Part shown: positions 8,277-16,539 of the stretch, piece after piece
Numbering within the stretch: the stretch's first letter is position 1
How the letters are laid out: each line of letters begins with the position of its first letter
From: Prevotella sp. E2-28
Lineage (GTDB): Bacteria > Bacteroidota > Bacteroidia > Bacteroidales > Bacteroidaceae
DNA: 64,000 nt
Direction of reading: 5' to 3'
NCBI RefSeq assembly: GCF_022024055.1
Contig: NZ_CP091788.1
Coordinates: 1,364,001 to 1,428,000 of the forward strand
Made by a program: the position numbers and the translations under genes
The notes under the pieces: generated by a model
Told to the model about the DNA's origin: nothing
The model's database searches: none
What the model saw: the letters and a program-made list of their open reading frames with translations, nothing else

Positions 8277-9383
8277 TTATTTTGCATTTTTGGCGAATAT
8301 TTCTCTAAAATTGTATGCCGATAAGCATAAATAATTGTCTAATATGACCATAGCTGCCATTGCTTCGACAACGGGTACTGCCCTCGGTAAAACGCATGGA
8401 TCATGGCGTCCTTTAGCTGTAAATGTAGTGGGATTTCCCTCTAAATCAACGGTCTGCTGTTCGCGGAGTAGGGTAGCAACGGGTTTGAAAGCTACGCGGA
8501 AATAAATGTCCTGGCCGTTGCTGATGCCGCCTTGAATACCGCCACTGTGGTTGGTGAGGGTGGTTACGGCGGAACCGTTACCAACAGTGAAACGGTCGTT
8601 TTGCTCAGAGCCACGCTGGGTAACGCCGGCAAAACCTTCGCCGTATTCAAAGCCCTTCACTGCATTGATTCCCAGCATCGCACTGCCCAGTTGAGCGTGC
8701 AACTTATCGAATTCTGGTTCTCCCAGTCCTACGGGACAGCCTTTGATGACGCAGGTGATGACACCACCGATAGTATCTCCATCGGCTTTTACCTGTTCTA
8801 TCAGTGCGGCCATCTCCTGTGCTTTCTCTGCGTCAGGACAGCGCACAGCATTGGTCTCAGTGAGCGAGAGGTCGTACTTCTTATAATCGCGATTCAGAGC
8901 AATATCGCCGACCTGTGATGTATAGGCCTGAATACTGATGCCCATCTGACGGAGCGCTAGTTTTGCAAAAGCACCACCAACCACACGACTGATGGTGATT
9001 CGAGCTGACGAACGACCGCCTCCGCGATGGTCGCGAACGCCATACTTGCTATAGTACGTATAATCTGCATGTGAAGGGCGGAACAGCGTGCGCAGGTTCT
9101 CGTAATCTTGCGAGTGCTGGTTTTGGTTATAGACAAGGAAGCCGATAGGACAGCCTGTAGTCTTTCCTTCAAATACCCCACTGAGCAGCTCAACCTTATC
9201 GGGCTCCTGACGTGAGGTGGTCAGCTTACTTTGTCCAGGGCGACGGCGATTCAATTCGCCCTGAATGAACTCCATATCAATGTCTATGCCTGCAGGCATA
9301 CCATCAATCACGCCTCCTACGGCAGCTCCGTGGCTTTCACCGAAAGTGGTCAGTGTAAAGAGCTGGCCAAATGTATTCCTCAT
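8277..9383 (-). CDS. aroC: Chorismate synthase
   Basis: The 368-residue product converts 5-enolpyruvylshikimate-3-phosphate to chorismate using reduced FMN, the last common step to aromatic amino acids and folate. Family signatures are the start [32 protein letters not shown], the motif [14 protein letters not shown] (FMN and substrate contacts) and the C-terminal [19 protein letters not shown]. It lies 42 bases downstream of the SlyD-type gene on the same strand and may be co-transcribed with it. Confidence 0.97.
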   Translation of the reverse strand: MRNTFGQLFTLTTFGESHGAAVGGVIDGMPAGIDIDMEFIQGELNRRRPGQSKLTTSRQEPDKVELLSGVFEGKTTGCPIGFLVYNQNQHSQDYENLRTLFRPSHADYTYYSKYGVRDHRGGGRSSARITISRVVGGAFAKLALRQMGISIQAYTSQVGDIALNRDYKKYDLSLTETNAVRCPDAEKAQEMAALIEQVKADGDTIGGVITCVIKGCPVGLGEPEFDKLHAQLGSAMLGINAVKGFEYGEGFAGVTQRGSEQNDRFTVGNGSAVTTLTNHSGGIQGGISNGQDIYFRVAFKPVATLLREQQTVDLEGNPTTFTAKGRHDPCVLPRAVPVVEAMAAMVILDNYLCLSAYNFREIFAKNAK

Positions 9384-9425
9384 ATCCCTCAGTTCTTAAA
9401 CCTCAATTTTCAAATCTCAAATCAA

Positions 9426-10016
9426 TTAATGGTGACAATGTCCACAGCCGCCTCCGCCACATTCATGGTCTTCACTACCGCAGTCACCGCCGCAGTGACC
9501 ACCACAGCCGCCGCACTCGTGACTCATCTGAGCGATGAGGTTCTGAATCTCTTCTTTTGTAGCTTCGCGGTTCTCAAGCACTTCGCCTGTGAACTGCAGG
9601 GTTGCGCCAGCCAGCGGATGGTTAGCATCGAGTGTCACACCGTCTTCTTCTACCTTTGTGACGCGTACCATGAAGTGCTTACCTTCTTCATTCTTCATTG
9701 TAATTACGGCATCAGGGTAGATATTATTGCTATCAAACTTACCATCAACAAAGAATTCCTCACGTGGCAGTTTGTGTACACCTTCTGCAAAATATTCGCC
9801 AAAGGCATCTGATGGAGCCAGTGTGAAATCGAACTTCTCACCTTGTGCCACGCTGATAATGCGCTGTTCAAAGCTGTCAAGTGAGAAACCGAACCCACTG
9901 ATAAACGTGAAGGGACGACCCTGTTCTGTCTGTTCTACTAGATTCTTTGTGCCGTCGTCTTCTATAGAGTAGAGTTGATAACTAACTGAGATGTAATTGT
10001 TTTGCTTGTTGTCCAT
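9426..10016 (-). CDS. slyD: SlyD-type FKBP peptidyl-prolyl isomerase with metal-binding tail
   Basis: The 196-residue product has a split FKBP domain with the inserted chaperone flap typical of SlyD (GFSLDSFEQRIISVAQGEKFDF, DANHPLAGATLQFTGEV). The last 35 residues are rich in Gly, Cys and His (for example ECGGCGGHCGGDC), which in SlyD binds nickel, zinc or copper. It should act as a cytoplasmic proline isomerase and holding chaperone. A -7 box on the minus strand (10065-10058) lies upstream without an obvious -33 box. The assignment to the SlyD subgroup is by domain layout; the symbol is by homology only. Confidence 0.88.
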   Translation of the reverse strand: MDNKQNNYISVSYQLYSIEDDGTKNLVEQTEQGRPFTFISGFGFSLDSFEQRIISVAQGEKFDFTLAPSDAFGEYFAEGVHKLPREEFFVDGKFDSNNIYPDAVITMKNEEGKHFMVRVTKVEEDGVTLDANHPLAGATLQFTGEVLENREATKEEIQNLIAQMSHECGGCGGHCGGDCGSEDHECGGGGCGHCHH

Positions 10017-10057
10017 TATAATATATTGTTTTTTCTGTTTCGTACAGTTTAGCTGTG

Positions 10058-10065
10058 CAAAGGTA
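10058..10065 (-). promoter_or_regulatory. -7 box upstream of the slyD-like gene
   Basis: CAAAGGTA on the plus strand reads TACCTTTG on the minus strand, about 42 bases upstream of the ATG at 10016. No TTTG is found at the expected -33 distance, so it is a partial match. Confidence 0.5.
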
Positions 10066-10103
10066 CGAATAATTTATTGAAAAGTCTCCATAAAAAACAA
10101 AAA

Positions 10104-10132
10104 AAAGGATGTCAAGCGTTTGACATCCTTTG
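10104..10132 (-). terminator. Terminator of the small exported protein gene
   Basis: AAAGGATGTCAA and TTGACATCCTTT form a long stem, followed on the minus strand by a run of eight Ts. It lies just downstream of the stop at 10159. Confidence 0.88.
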
Positions 10133-10158
10133 TTAAAGTGTTTTTTCCTTACTTTCTC

Positions 10159-10518
10159 TTATTTCAAACCACGGTTGATCAGAGTGGTGTTCAGCAGAGC
10201 CAGATACTTTCTGTACTGCTTCTCATCCAGGATGAAGTGCATATAGCGAACATCCTTCTTCACAGCCATGTCAACCAGGGCTTCGCGCTCTGAGCTATGT
10301 GCATTGGCAGCCAGTTTCATCTCCTTGCAGAATACATTGTGGATGTCCTGTACAGCCTCCATCTGATCTGAGTTCAGGCCCAGTGTAACAGCCAGTTTAC
10401 GCATATTGACTGTCATGTCGTAGGCCTCTACGCTGTTTACTGCGTTGTTGTTCTCATTCTCTGCAAATGACGTTGTCATTGTGAACATAGCAACTACCAT
10501 CAAAACAATCTTTTTCAT
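10159..10518 (-). CDS. Small exported protein of unknown function
   Basis: The 119-residue product begins with a clear signal peptide (MKKIVLMVVAMFTMTTSFAE, cleavage near residue 19). The mature part of about 100 residues is helical and charged, with no Cys except one (VFCKEM) and no recognised catalytic motif. The segment DEKQYRKYLALLNTTL resembles small periplasmic helical proteins that respond to envelope conditions, but I cannot name the family. It is monocistronic, with a good promoter about 190 bases upstream and its own strong terminator, so it has an unusually long 5' leader. Confidence 0.75.
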   Translation of the reverse strand: MKKIVLMVVAMFTMTTSFAENENNNAVNSVEAYDMTVNMRKLAVTLGLNSDQMEAVQDIHNVFCKEMKLAANAHSSEREALVDMAVKKDVRYMHFILDEKQYRKYLALLNTTLINRGLK

Positions 10519-10738
10519 AACTTTTTTCCTTTCTTTTTCTTTACTCGGGACCTTGAGCTTTTTTTCTTTGTTATCCTTTTAAATTTTTAATTTTAATGTT
10601 TACTGACTAATTTCTTTCGGTCCCTACCTTAATTATTAATTTGTGTTGTTATCCTTAGTCATTAGGATTTTGTTGAACTTTGTTCGAACTTATTTCCTTT
10701 TGACGATGCAAAGGTACAGTGTTTTTCCGATATGGCAA
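10519..10738 (-). promoter_or_regulatory. Promoter and ~190-nt 5' leader of the small exported protein gene
   Basis: On the minus strand the promoter is TTG (10738-10736), a 19-bp spacer and TACCTTTG (10716-10709). The RNA would start near 10703 and run about 185 bases before the ATG at 10518. The leader contains GGGACC and GGTCCC (plus positions 10547-10552 and 10619-10624) that could pair across 66 bases, and a second small potential hairpin (TCCTTAG..TTAGGA). No known riboswitch class is recognised. Confidence 0.65.
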
Positions 10739-10792
10739 TGAATTTTTGCTTACTGTGTGCGATAACAGCCCGTATTTTTGACCAAAATCAAT

Positions 10793-10820
10793 AAAAGGGG
10801 CTATTATTTGCCCCTTTTTT
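10793..10820. terminator. Hairpin downstream of dedA
   Basis: GGGGC, an 8-nt loop and GCCCC, flanked by AAAA on the left and TTTTTT on the right. It can terminate dedA transcripts on the minus strand (TTTTAT tail) and works better on the plus strand. Confidence 0.65.
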
Positions 10821-10842
10821 GTGTGAAATATGCTTTTGGCTG

Positions 10843-11472
10843 TTATTTGCAGTTTCTGGCCTTGATGATGTTTTTCACCACTATATATATAATAGCCAGC
10901 GCTATGATGCTAAGAATGACGGCAATGATATAGTGATTGTACTCTTTGATGGTATCTTCCAGTTGATTTTCAGGCACAATAGCATGTAGATACCAGCCCA
11001 TTCCTGCCAATATAGCGTGCCATGCACCTGCGCCGATGGTGGTATAAAGCAGGAATTTCCAGTAAGTCATGCGTGCCAATCCTGCTGGGATACTTATCAG
11101 ATGGCGGATGCCTGGTACCAGTCGGCCCGTGAGCGTAGCCATTACGCCGTGGTTATCAAAGTAGCGTTCACTCTTCTCAACCTTCTCCTGATTTAGAAGA
11201 CAGAGCTTGCCCCATTTGCTGTTGGCAAATTTATAGATAACGGGTCGGCCTACGTAAAGTGCTACGAAATAGTTAATGGATGCCCCTAGATCAGCACCGA
11301 TGGTAGCAAAGAGGACAACAAGGAAAATGTTCAGTTCACCGCTGGCAGAATGGTAGGCTGCAGGAGCTACTACAAGTTCTGAGGGTACAGGTATCACAGT
11401 GCTCTCCAGCAACATGAGCAGCAAGATGGTGCCGTAGTTGAGGTTTCCAAGTAAGGTGCTTATCCAAGTCAT
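10843..11472 (-). CDS. DedA-family inner-membrane protein
   Basis: This 209-residue polytopic membrane protein matches the DedA/SNARE-associated (VTT) family. Visible hallmarks are the glutamate-containing first helix (LLLMLLESTVIPVPSELVV), the re-entrant region with the conserved arginines (GRLVPGIRHLISIPAGLARM) and C-terminal membrane helices ending in KNIIKARN. DedA proteins are linked to undecaprenyl-phosphate and phospholipid flipping and to proton-gradient maintenance. It is last in a minus-strand operon after glnS and the TPR gene, with 21 bases to the latter. Confidence 0.9.
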   Translation of the reverse strand: MTWISTLLGNLNYGTILLLMLLESTVIPVPSELVVAPAAYHSASGELNIFLVVLFATIGADLGASINYFVALYVGRPVIYKFANSKWGKLCLLNQEKVEKSERYFDNHGVMATLTGRLVPGIRHLISIPAGLARMTYWKFLLYTTIGAGAWHAILAGMGWYLHAIVPENQLEDTIKEYNHYIIAVILSIIALAIIYIVVKNIIKARNCK

Positions 11473-11493
11473 TTTTTATTCTTATCTTAATGT

Positions 11494-12933
11494 TTAATCT
11501 TTAATGTTTAGCTTGTCCTTAATGTATTGATAATAGTCTTCGGACTTGATCTCTTCCGGGAACATATGGCTGAGTGCTACCCGGCACTCCTTTGGATTTA
11601 CTTTGCAGGCTTTCTGGAGGTAATTCAAAAATTCTTTGTAATTCTGCATATCATAGCAGCACAGTGCCATATAGGCATAGCCCTCTGTGTTTTGACCGTT
11701 TCCCTGCTGGTCGTAGTGGGCAAAGAATTTCTTGAAGAGGGTATAGGCTCCTTCCAGATAGCGGTTGTCGTAGAATAATACAATGACACGCAGAAGCGTC
11801 TGTTTAGGGGTTTCACTTATCTCTACTGCCTGATGGAAAAACTTCTTGGCTTCATCCATGCGGTTGGCTCCTAACAGGATATGCCCCCTGATAAGTGATA
11901 ATTGAACGTGGTCGCAGTCCAACGTGTCTGTTTTGTCGAGCACTTCTAGTGCCTTATCTACTTCATGATTCTCTGCATAGGCAAAGGCCAGTTCCTGATA
12001 GATGTCGTAGAGGTATGGTGAATCGTCGGGAGCCAGTTCTAGTGCCTTTTGCAAAACGTCAATAGCCTGTTCCGATTTTTGCATGTTAATAAGACAGGTG
12101 CCTTCATAGAGCAAAGCAAACTCATCGTAGGGAACAAGTTCTTGATAGCGCTGATAGAATTTCTGGGCCTCCTCATAATTATTCAAGCGATAGAGTCCGT
12201 TTGCCTTTACCAAAAGACTTTCTGGGTCGTCAGGGTCAATAGCAATGGCATATTCACTGCTCTGTATGGCTTCGCTATAGTCCTCGTTCATGAATTGTGC
12301 CGATGCCAGTGCATTCCAGTAGTTCTTAGAGAAAGGATTGGCGTCTATAAGCTCATTAAAAATACGTTGACTATCTTTGTATTTCCCCATACCGAAAAGC
12401 GTACGTGCCATGAGTTCCTTGAAATCTACAGAATCTTCCTGTTTGGCTTTTTCCATCCAGAGCATGGCCTTTTCTGGCTGTCCATATTCAGTGAAGATAT
12501 TGGCTACATCGACCACGAAGTCCTGTTGCTCTTCAGGGGGGATGGTAAGGTAGTGTTCATTCAGATAGTGGTCTGCTTCCTCTATGTGACCCTCAAAAAC
12601 AAGAATCTCGGCACGGTCGTAAATATAGTCGGGTTGATCCTTGTCGATGATCTGCTCCAATAGTTCCCAGGCTTTCTGAGGATTGCCCTGAAACAACGCT
12701 TCATGAATACGATAGGTGAGGGGAGCACAGTCGCCAGGTGCCAGACTTAAAGCTAAGGTGATGGCTTTTTCGGCTTCGTCCTTACGGTCAGTGTATTGGT
12801 AGTAATCAGCGATATCTACCAGTTCGTCGGCATCCATGAACACAGGTTCCCCTGCGTTCACGGCTGCTTCGTAAGTGTCGAGGAGTTGATGAAACTCATC
12901 GCTGTCGAAATAGTCATCGCCAGTATTCTTCAT
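11494..12933 (-). CDS. Tetratricopeptide-repeat protein
   Basis: The 479-residue product is made of TPR units across almost its whole length, such as YWNALASAQFMNEDYSEAIQSSEYAIAIDPDD-type repeats with the Ala/Tyr/Pro pattern. There is no signal peptide or membrane helix, so it is probably a cytoplasmic scaffold. The first 30 residues are acidic. Partners cannot be deduced from sequence. It sits between glnS (46 bases upstream) and dedA (21 bases downstream) on the same strand. Confidence 0.88.
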   Translation of the reverse strand: MKNTGDDYFDSDEFHQLLDTYEAAVNAGEPVFMDADELVDIADYYQYTDRKDEAEKAITLALSLAPGDCAPLTYRIHEALFQGNPQKAWELLEQIIDKDQPDYIYDRAEILVFEGHIEEADHYLNEHYLTIPPEEQQDFVVDVANIFTEYGQPEKAMLWMEKAKQEDSVDFKELMARTLFGMGKYKDSQRIFNELIDANPFSKNYWNALASAQFMNEDYSEAIQSSEYAIAIDPDDPESLLVKANGLYRLNNYEEAQKFYQRYQELVPYDEFALLYEGTCLINMQKSEQAIDVLQKALELAPDDSPYLYDIYQELAFAYAENHEVDKALEVLDKTDTLDCDHVQLSLIRGHILLGANRMDEAKKFFHQAVEISETPKQTLLRVIVLFYDNRYLEGAYTLFKKFFAHYDQQGNGQNTEGYAYMALCCYDMQNYKEFLNYLQKACKVNPKECRVALSHMFPEEIKSEDYYQYIKDKLNIKD

Positions 12934-12979
12934 GTTCTATTATTTGATGCGACGGGGAAACCGACGCACATACAAATCC

Positions 12980-14779
12980 TTATTTTTTCCAAGTATCCTT
13001 GAGGCCTACAGTCTTGTTGAAGACGGGAGCTTCTGGGGTGGACTCAGGATCAACGTTGAAATAGCCAATGCGCTGGAATTGCAGATAACTCAGTGCAGGC
13101 AGTTTTGCTGCGAAAGGTTCAATATAGCAATTCTTGAGGATATGCAGGTTGTCGGGGTTCATCATTTGGCGTAACGCATCAGCTCCCTTGATACCTTCCT
13201 CTTCCTCTAAGCGTTTCAGTTCGTCGCGTGGGTTCTCCATCTTCCATAGACGCTCATAGAGACGTACTTCGGCCTTTACGGCATTGTGACAACTTACCCA
13301 ATGCAGAGTCTTTCCCTTAATCTTACGATTAGCACCAGGTAGTCCGCTACGTGTCTCGGGGTCGTAGGTGCAATAGATGGTAGTCACCTTTCCATCGGCA
13401 TCTTTGTCGCAGGGGTGCTCCTCGTCGCACTTGATGATATAGGCGTTCTTCAGGCGAACCTCCTTTCCTGGAGCCAGACGCATAAACTTTTTCTCGGCTT
13501 CTTCCATGAAGTCATCGCGCTCAATCCATAGCTCACGACTGAATTCCACTTCGTGTGTACCGTCGGCCTCGTTCTCAGGATTATTGATAGCTGTGAGCAT
13601 TTCCTGCTGACCTTCAGGATAGTTGGTGATAACAACCTTCACGGGATCGAGTACAGCGCTTACACGCAGAGCACGGGTGTTCAGGTCATCGCGCAGGGCA
13701 CTTTCAAACAGAGCCATATCATTCAGTGCGTCAATTTTTGTGTAGCCAATCTTCTCCATGAAGTTCTTGATACCTTCGGGAGAATAGCCACGACGACGGA
13801 AACCGCAGATGGTTGGCATACGGGGATCGTCCCATCCGTTGACCAGTCCTTCGCTGACTAGTGTGCGCAGGTTACGCTTTGAAAGCAGGATATAGTTCAG
13901 GTTCAGCTTGTTGAACTCCGTCTGACGGGGGCCCTGGTAGGTTGAAAGTGAAGAGTAAAGAGAGAATAATTTGCTACCGCTCTCGGCTTTTGCTCCGCAT
14001 TCAGCAGCCCATTCGCGCATCCACTGTACGAATAAGTCGTACAAGGGACGATGCTCAACAAACTCCAACGTACACCATGAGTGTGTTACACCCTCCAGAT
14101 AATCACTCTGACCGTGGGTAAAGTCATACATGGGATAGGCGTTCCATTTGTTACCTGTCTTCACGTGGGGAATGTTCAGCACGCGATAGATCAGCGGGTC
14201 GCGGAACAGCATATTCGAGTGAGCCATGTCAATCTTGGCACGTAGCACCATCTTGCCCGGCTCGCATTTGCCACTGTTCATGAATTCAAACAGCTGCAGG
14301 TTCTCCTCCACGGGGCGGTCGCGATAGGGTGAGTTTGTACCTGGACTGGTAGTTGTACCCTTCTGCTGGGCAATCACCTCGGCGCTCTGCTCGTCCACAT
14401 AGGCACGGCCCTGCTTGATGAGCCATACGGCAAAGTCCCACAGCTCCTGGAAGTAGTCGCTGGCGTAATAAACGTGCGCCCATTCATAGCCCAGCCACTT
14501 GATGTCCTGCTCAATGCTCTCAATGAATTCTGTATCCTCTTTCTGAGGGTTGGTGTCGTCGAAGCGCAGGTTGCACTCGCCACCATATTTCTTTGCCAGT
14601 CCGAAGTCGATAGCGATAGCCTTGGCATGACCAATGTGCAGGTATCCGTTAGGCTCTGGTGGGAAACGTGTCTGCATGCGTCCACCATTCTTACCTTCTG
14701 CCAGGTCGTCTTTCACCATCTGTTCTACGAAGCTGAGGCTTTTCTTTTCCTCGCCCTCATTCTGTATGATTTCTGTCAT
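12980..14779 (-). CDS. glnS: Glutaminyl-tRNA synthetase with an extra in-frame segment
   Basis: The class I synthetase charges tRNA-Gln. The HIGH motif is PEPNGYLHIGHA (residues 41-52) and the KMSKS equivalent is LLSKR (298-302); the C-terminal anticodon-binding beta-barrels end in NKTVGLKDTW. Between LYDL (247-249 region) and PRQTEF (from 284) there are about 34 residues, where E. coli GlnRS has about 10. This excess (around residues 259-280, KAESGSKLFSLYSSLS) is encoded by a copy of the dispersed repeat seen at 586-675. The frame stays open, so the enzyme is probably functional. It leads the glnS-TPR-dedA operon from a good promoter. Confidence 0.95.
   Translation of the reverse strand: MTEIIQNEGEEKKSLSFVEQMVKDDLAEGKNGGRMQTRFPPEPNGYLHIGHAKAIAIDFGLAKKYGGECNLRFDDTNPQKEDTEFIESIEQDIKWLGYEWAHVYYASDYFQELWDFAVWLIKQGRAYVDEQSAEVIAQQKGTTTSPGTNSPYRDRPVEENLQLFEFMNSGKCEPGKMVLRAKIDMAHSNMLFRDPLIYRVLNIPHVKTGNKWNAYPMYDFTHGQSDYLEGVTHSWCTLEFVEHRPLYDLFVQWMREWAAECGAKAESGSKLFSLYSSLSTYQGPRQTEFNKLNLNYILLSKRNLRTLVSEGLVNGWDDPRMPTICGFRRRGYSPEGIKNFMEKIGYTKIDALNDMALFESALRDDLNTRALRVSAVLDPVKVVITNYPEGQQEMLTAINNPENEADGTHEVEFSRELWIERDDFMEEAEKKFMRLAPGKEVRLKNAYIIKCDEEHPCDKDADGKVTTIYCTYDPETRSGLPGANRKIKGKTLHWVSCHNAVKAEVRLYERLWKMENPRDELKRLEEEEGIKGADALRQMMNPDNLHILKNCYIEPFAAKLPALSYLQFQRIGYFNVDPESTPEAPVFNKTVGLKDTWKK
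13945..14006 (-). repeat. Copy of the dispersed repeat core inside glnS
   Basis: The plus strand carries AAGTGAAGAGTAAAGAGAG, then AATAATTTGCTACCGC, then GCATTCAG about 20 bases later. This matches the left arm and loop of the element at 586-675 (AGTGAAAAGTGAAAAATTT, GCTACCGC, GCATTCAG) with few changes. It lacks the second arm, so it is a partial copy, and it is translated in frame on the minus strand. Confidence 0.75.
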
Positions 14780-14808
14780 ATCTTATTTGTGTTTTTATTT
14801 TGTGACTG

Positions 14809-14838
14809 CAAAGGTACAAAAAAATGCTGACGCAGCAA
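14809..14838 (-). promoter_or_regulatory. Promoter of the glnS-TPR-dedA operon
   Basis: On the minus strand TTG (14838-14836), a 19-bp spacer and TACCTTTG (14816-14809), about 30 bases upstream of the glnS ATG. Confidence 0.82.
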
Positions 14839-15061
14839 AGTGATTTCGTAATTTATTTGCAGTTTGTCTGTATATGTTAATATGCATATAATTAAAAACT
14901 TTCCATCCAAGTAAATGAATGGAAAGTTAGGAATAAATATGATTATATTGTTATTTCTTAACAACCCAATTACATGATTTAATTATTCAAGGGACCTGAA
15001 ATGTGCCACTCTCAAATCTTAACGGGACAGTAGTGAACGAGACTGTAGAAACATTATTGAA

Positions 15062-15126
15062 AAAATGCTCCGCACAATGAAGTAAGATATTGGTTTCCAA
15101 AAATATAGGTGCGGAGAATTTTTTCT
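15062..15126. repeat. Stem-loop related to the mltG terminator
   Basis: CTCCGCAC (15068-15075) pairs with GTGCGGAG (15109-15116), followed by AATTTTTTC. An inner hairpin ATATTGG/CCAAAAATAT is possible. The outer stem shares AAAATGCTCCGCA with the hairpin at 15383-15446. Confidence 0.6.
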
Positions 15127-15227
15127 GATGGTTAGAGGTCCTGAAATGCGGGGTTCTTTGTTGTCAAAAGCCTGTTTTGTTAGTGTAAATAGGGGTGTTG
15201 AAAGTGATAAATATGCCACTTTTTACT

Positions 15228-15269
15228 TTACGACTTAAGTCGTAAGACTTTTTGACTTAAGTCGTAAGA
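15228..15269. repeat. Two palindromes with 22-bp period
   Basis: A perfect 18-bp palindrome TTACGACTTAAGTCGTAA occupies 15228-15245. The unit GACTTAAGTCGTAAGA recurs at 15232-15247 and 15254-15269, exactly 22 bp apart. The ACTT..AAGT symmetry and the 22-bp period match the arrays at 35536-35592 and 46873-46951. Confidence 0.75.
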
Positions 15270-15382
15270 TGAAAAATAGGCTGTTTGTGACAAATGAAAT
15301 GTTTTTTATATGTTATTATTTGGCACAATAAGCATGGAGGATTTTGTGAGGCGTTTAGAAGCAGATATTAAGAGGATGAGCT

Positions 15383-15446
15383 AAAAATGCTCCGCAGTTC
15401 TTTGCCCTTGTACAGGGCATTTCCAAGAATTTGCGGAGCATTTTTT
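15383..15446 (-). terminator. Terminator of mltG with nested hairpin
   Basis: AAAAATGCTCCGCA (15383-15396) pairs with TGCGGAGCATTTTTT (15432-15446). A second stem, TGCCC/GGGCA around TTGTACA, lies inside the loop. It ends 15 bases after the mltG stop in the direction of transcription and has T runs on both strands. Confidence 0.75.
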
Positions 15447-15460
15447 CGAAAATATTTTCT

Positions 15461-16486
15461 TTACTCGATTCCCCTTTCGTTTAGGGCCTTTGAGTAGCGG
15501 GCTGCGTTTTTCAGGTGTTCCTGATACGTGGCGGCAAAATTGTGAGTGCCTGAGAAGTCTTCCTTAGCACACATATAGATATAGTTGTGCTGTACACGAT
15601 TCAGCACGGCATCGATACCCTTAATGGAGGCTACCTTGATGGGTCCTGGGGGTAATCCTATGTTTTTGTAAGTGTTATAAGGACTGTCGGTTTCCAAGTG
15701 TCCGTGATAGATGCGTTTCAGGGCGAAGTCTTTCAAGGCGAATTTTACGGTGGGGTCGGCCTGCAGGGGCATTCCAATCTTGAGTCGGTTCAGATACATG
15801 CCAGCAATTATGGGCTTCTCGGCATTGTTGGCCGTCTCCTCGTCAATGATGCTGGCAAGGGTGCAAACCTCATCGGGCGACAGTTTCAGTGCGGCAGCCT
15901 TCTGCTTACGCTCCGATGTCCAGAACTTATCGTGCTCTGTCGACATGCGCTGCATGAACTTGTCGAGGTCGGTGTTCCAATACACTTCATAGGTGTTAGG
16001 CACAAACATGCTGGCAATGGTGCAGGTGTCGTAACCCAGATTCTCACAGAAATCCTCGTCGGTTAGTGCCTCTGCAATAGTTATACTGTCAAGCATCAAC
16101 TTTGTTGACAGGCGGGCTGCGAGTTGTTCCATTGTGCGGCATTCGGGGATGGTGAGCATTACAGGTTCCTGACGTCCGTTTCTCAGTGTACGGAACACAT
16201 CAAGGGTCTTTTGACCTGGCTCAATGGCATAGCGACCAGTGCGCACGTTTTTCTCATAGTCAAAGTGGCGAGCCAGCGTACGGAAGCCCGTTAGCGAGCT
16301 TCGTGAGGTCAGTGGTTTAAGTTTCGCATAGACCGAATCGGCTGTATCGTCATTATCAACATAGACATACTGCTTTCCCGTTTGTACCGAGAAGGTCGTC
16401 AGGAAATAGAAATAGCCTATAGCTGCGATAGCTGCAAAGCAGAGTAAGGCGGGAATCAGATAATATTTTGCTCTATTCTTCTTCAT
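15461..16486 (-). CDS. mltG: Endolytic murein transglycosylase MltG (YceG-like)
   Basis: The 341-residue product has one N-terminal membrane helix (about 9-29) and a periplasmic YceG/MltG domain. The catalytic region is LASIIDEETANNAEKP (about 210-224), with the conserved Glu-Thr-Ala, followed by YLNRLKIGMPLQADPTVKF. MltG cleaves nascent glycan strands and helps set their length during peptidoglycan synthesis, so it fits with the class A PBPs elsewhere in the window. It lies 53 bases after the DUF4301 gene, separated by a hairpin. Confidence 0.93.
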   Translation of the reverse strand: MKKNRAKYYLIPALLCFAAIAAIGYFYFLTTFSVQTGKQYVYVDNDDTADSVYAKLKPLTSRSSLTGFRTLARHFDYEKNVRTGRYAIEPGQKTLDVFRTLRNGRQEPVMLTIPECRTMEQLAARLSTKLMLDSITIAEALTDEDFCENLGYDTCTIASMFVPNTYEVYWNTDLDKFMQRMSTEHDKFWTSERKQKAAALKLSPDEVCTLASIIDEETANNAEKPIIAGMYLNRLKIGMPLQADPTVKFALKDFALKRIYHGHLETDSPYNTYKNIGLPPGPIKVASIKGIDAVLNRVQHNYIYMCAKEDFSGTHNFAATYQEHLKNAARYSKALNERGIE

Positions 16487-16498
16487 ATTCGTTCATTA

Positions 16499-16531
16499 AA
16501 AATCCCCCTCCCGGTTAGAGGAGGGAGGGGG
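16499..16531 (-). terminator. GC-rich hairpin between DUF4301 gene and mltG
   Basis: CCCCCTCCC (16504-16512) and GGGAGGGGG (16523-16531) form a 9-bp stem, followed on the minus strand by ATTTTT. Its C-rich arms resemble the hairpin at 38173-38195, so it may belong to a dispersed repeat family. Confidence 0.75.
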
Positions 16532-16539
16532 AAAGGGGG

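Larger units (their letters stand above)
14840..15460. other. Gene-free region with stem-loops and palindromic repeats
   Basis: No convincing gene is present in about 620 bases between glnS and mltG. It contains two related stem-loops with the word ATGCTCCGCA (15062-15126 and 15383-15446), a pair of GACTTAAGTC palindromes 22 bp apart (15228-15269), and a 24-codon open frame ending at 15384 that is too short to support. The left 200 bases are AT-rich without clear structure. Confidence 0.6.

Noticed and set aside
12049..12663. 204-codon open frame on the plus strand
   Set aside because: Antisense shadow of the TPR gene.
15310..15384. 24-codon open frame before the mltG terminator
   Set aside because: Too short, no promoter or ribosome-binding site, and the end overlaps a hairpin. 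It could be a gene remnant but this cannot be supported.
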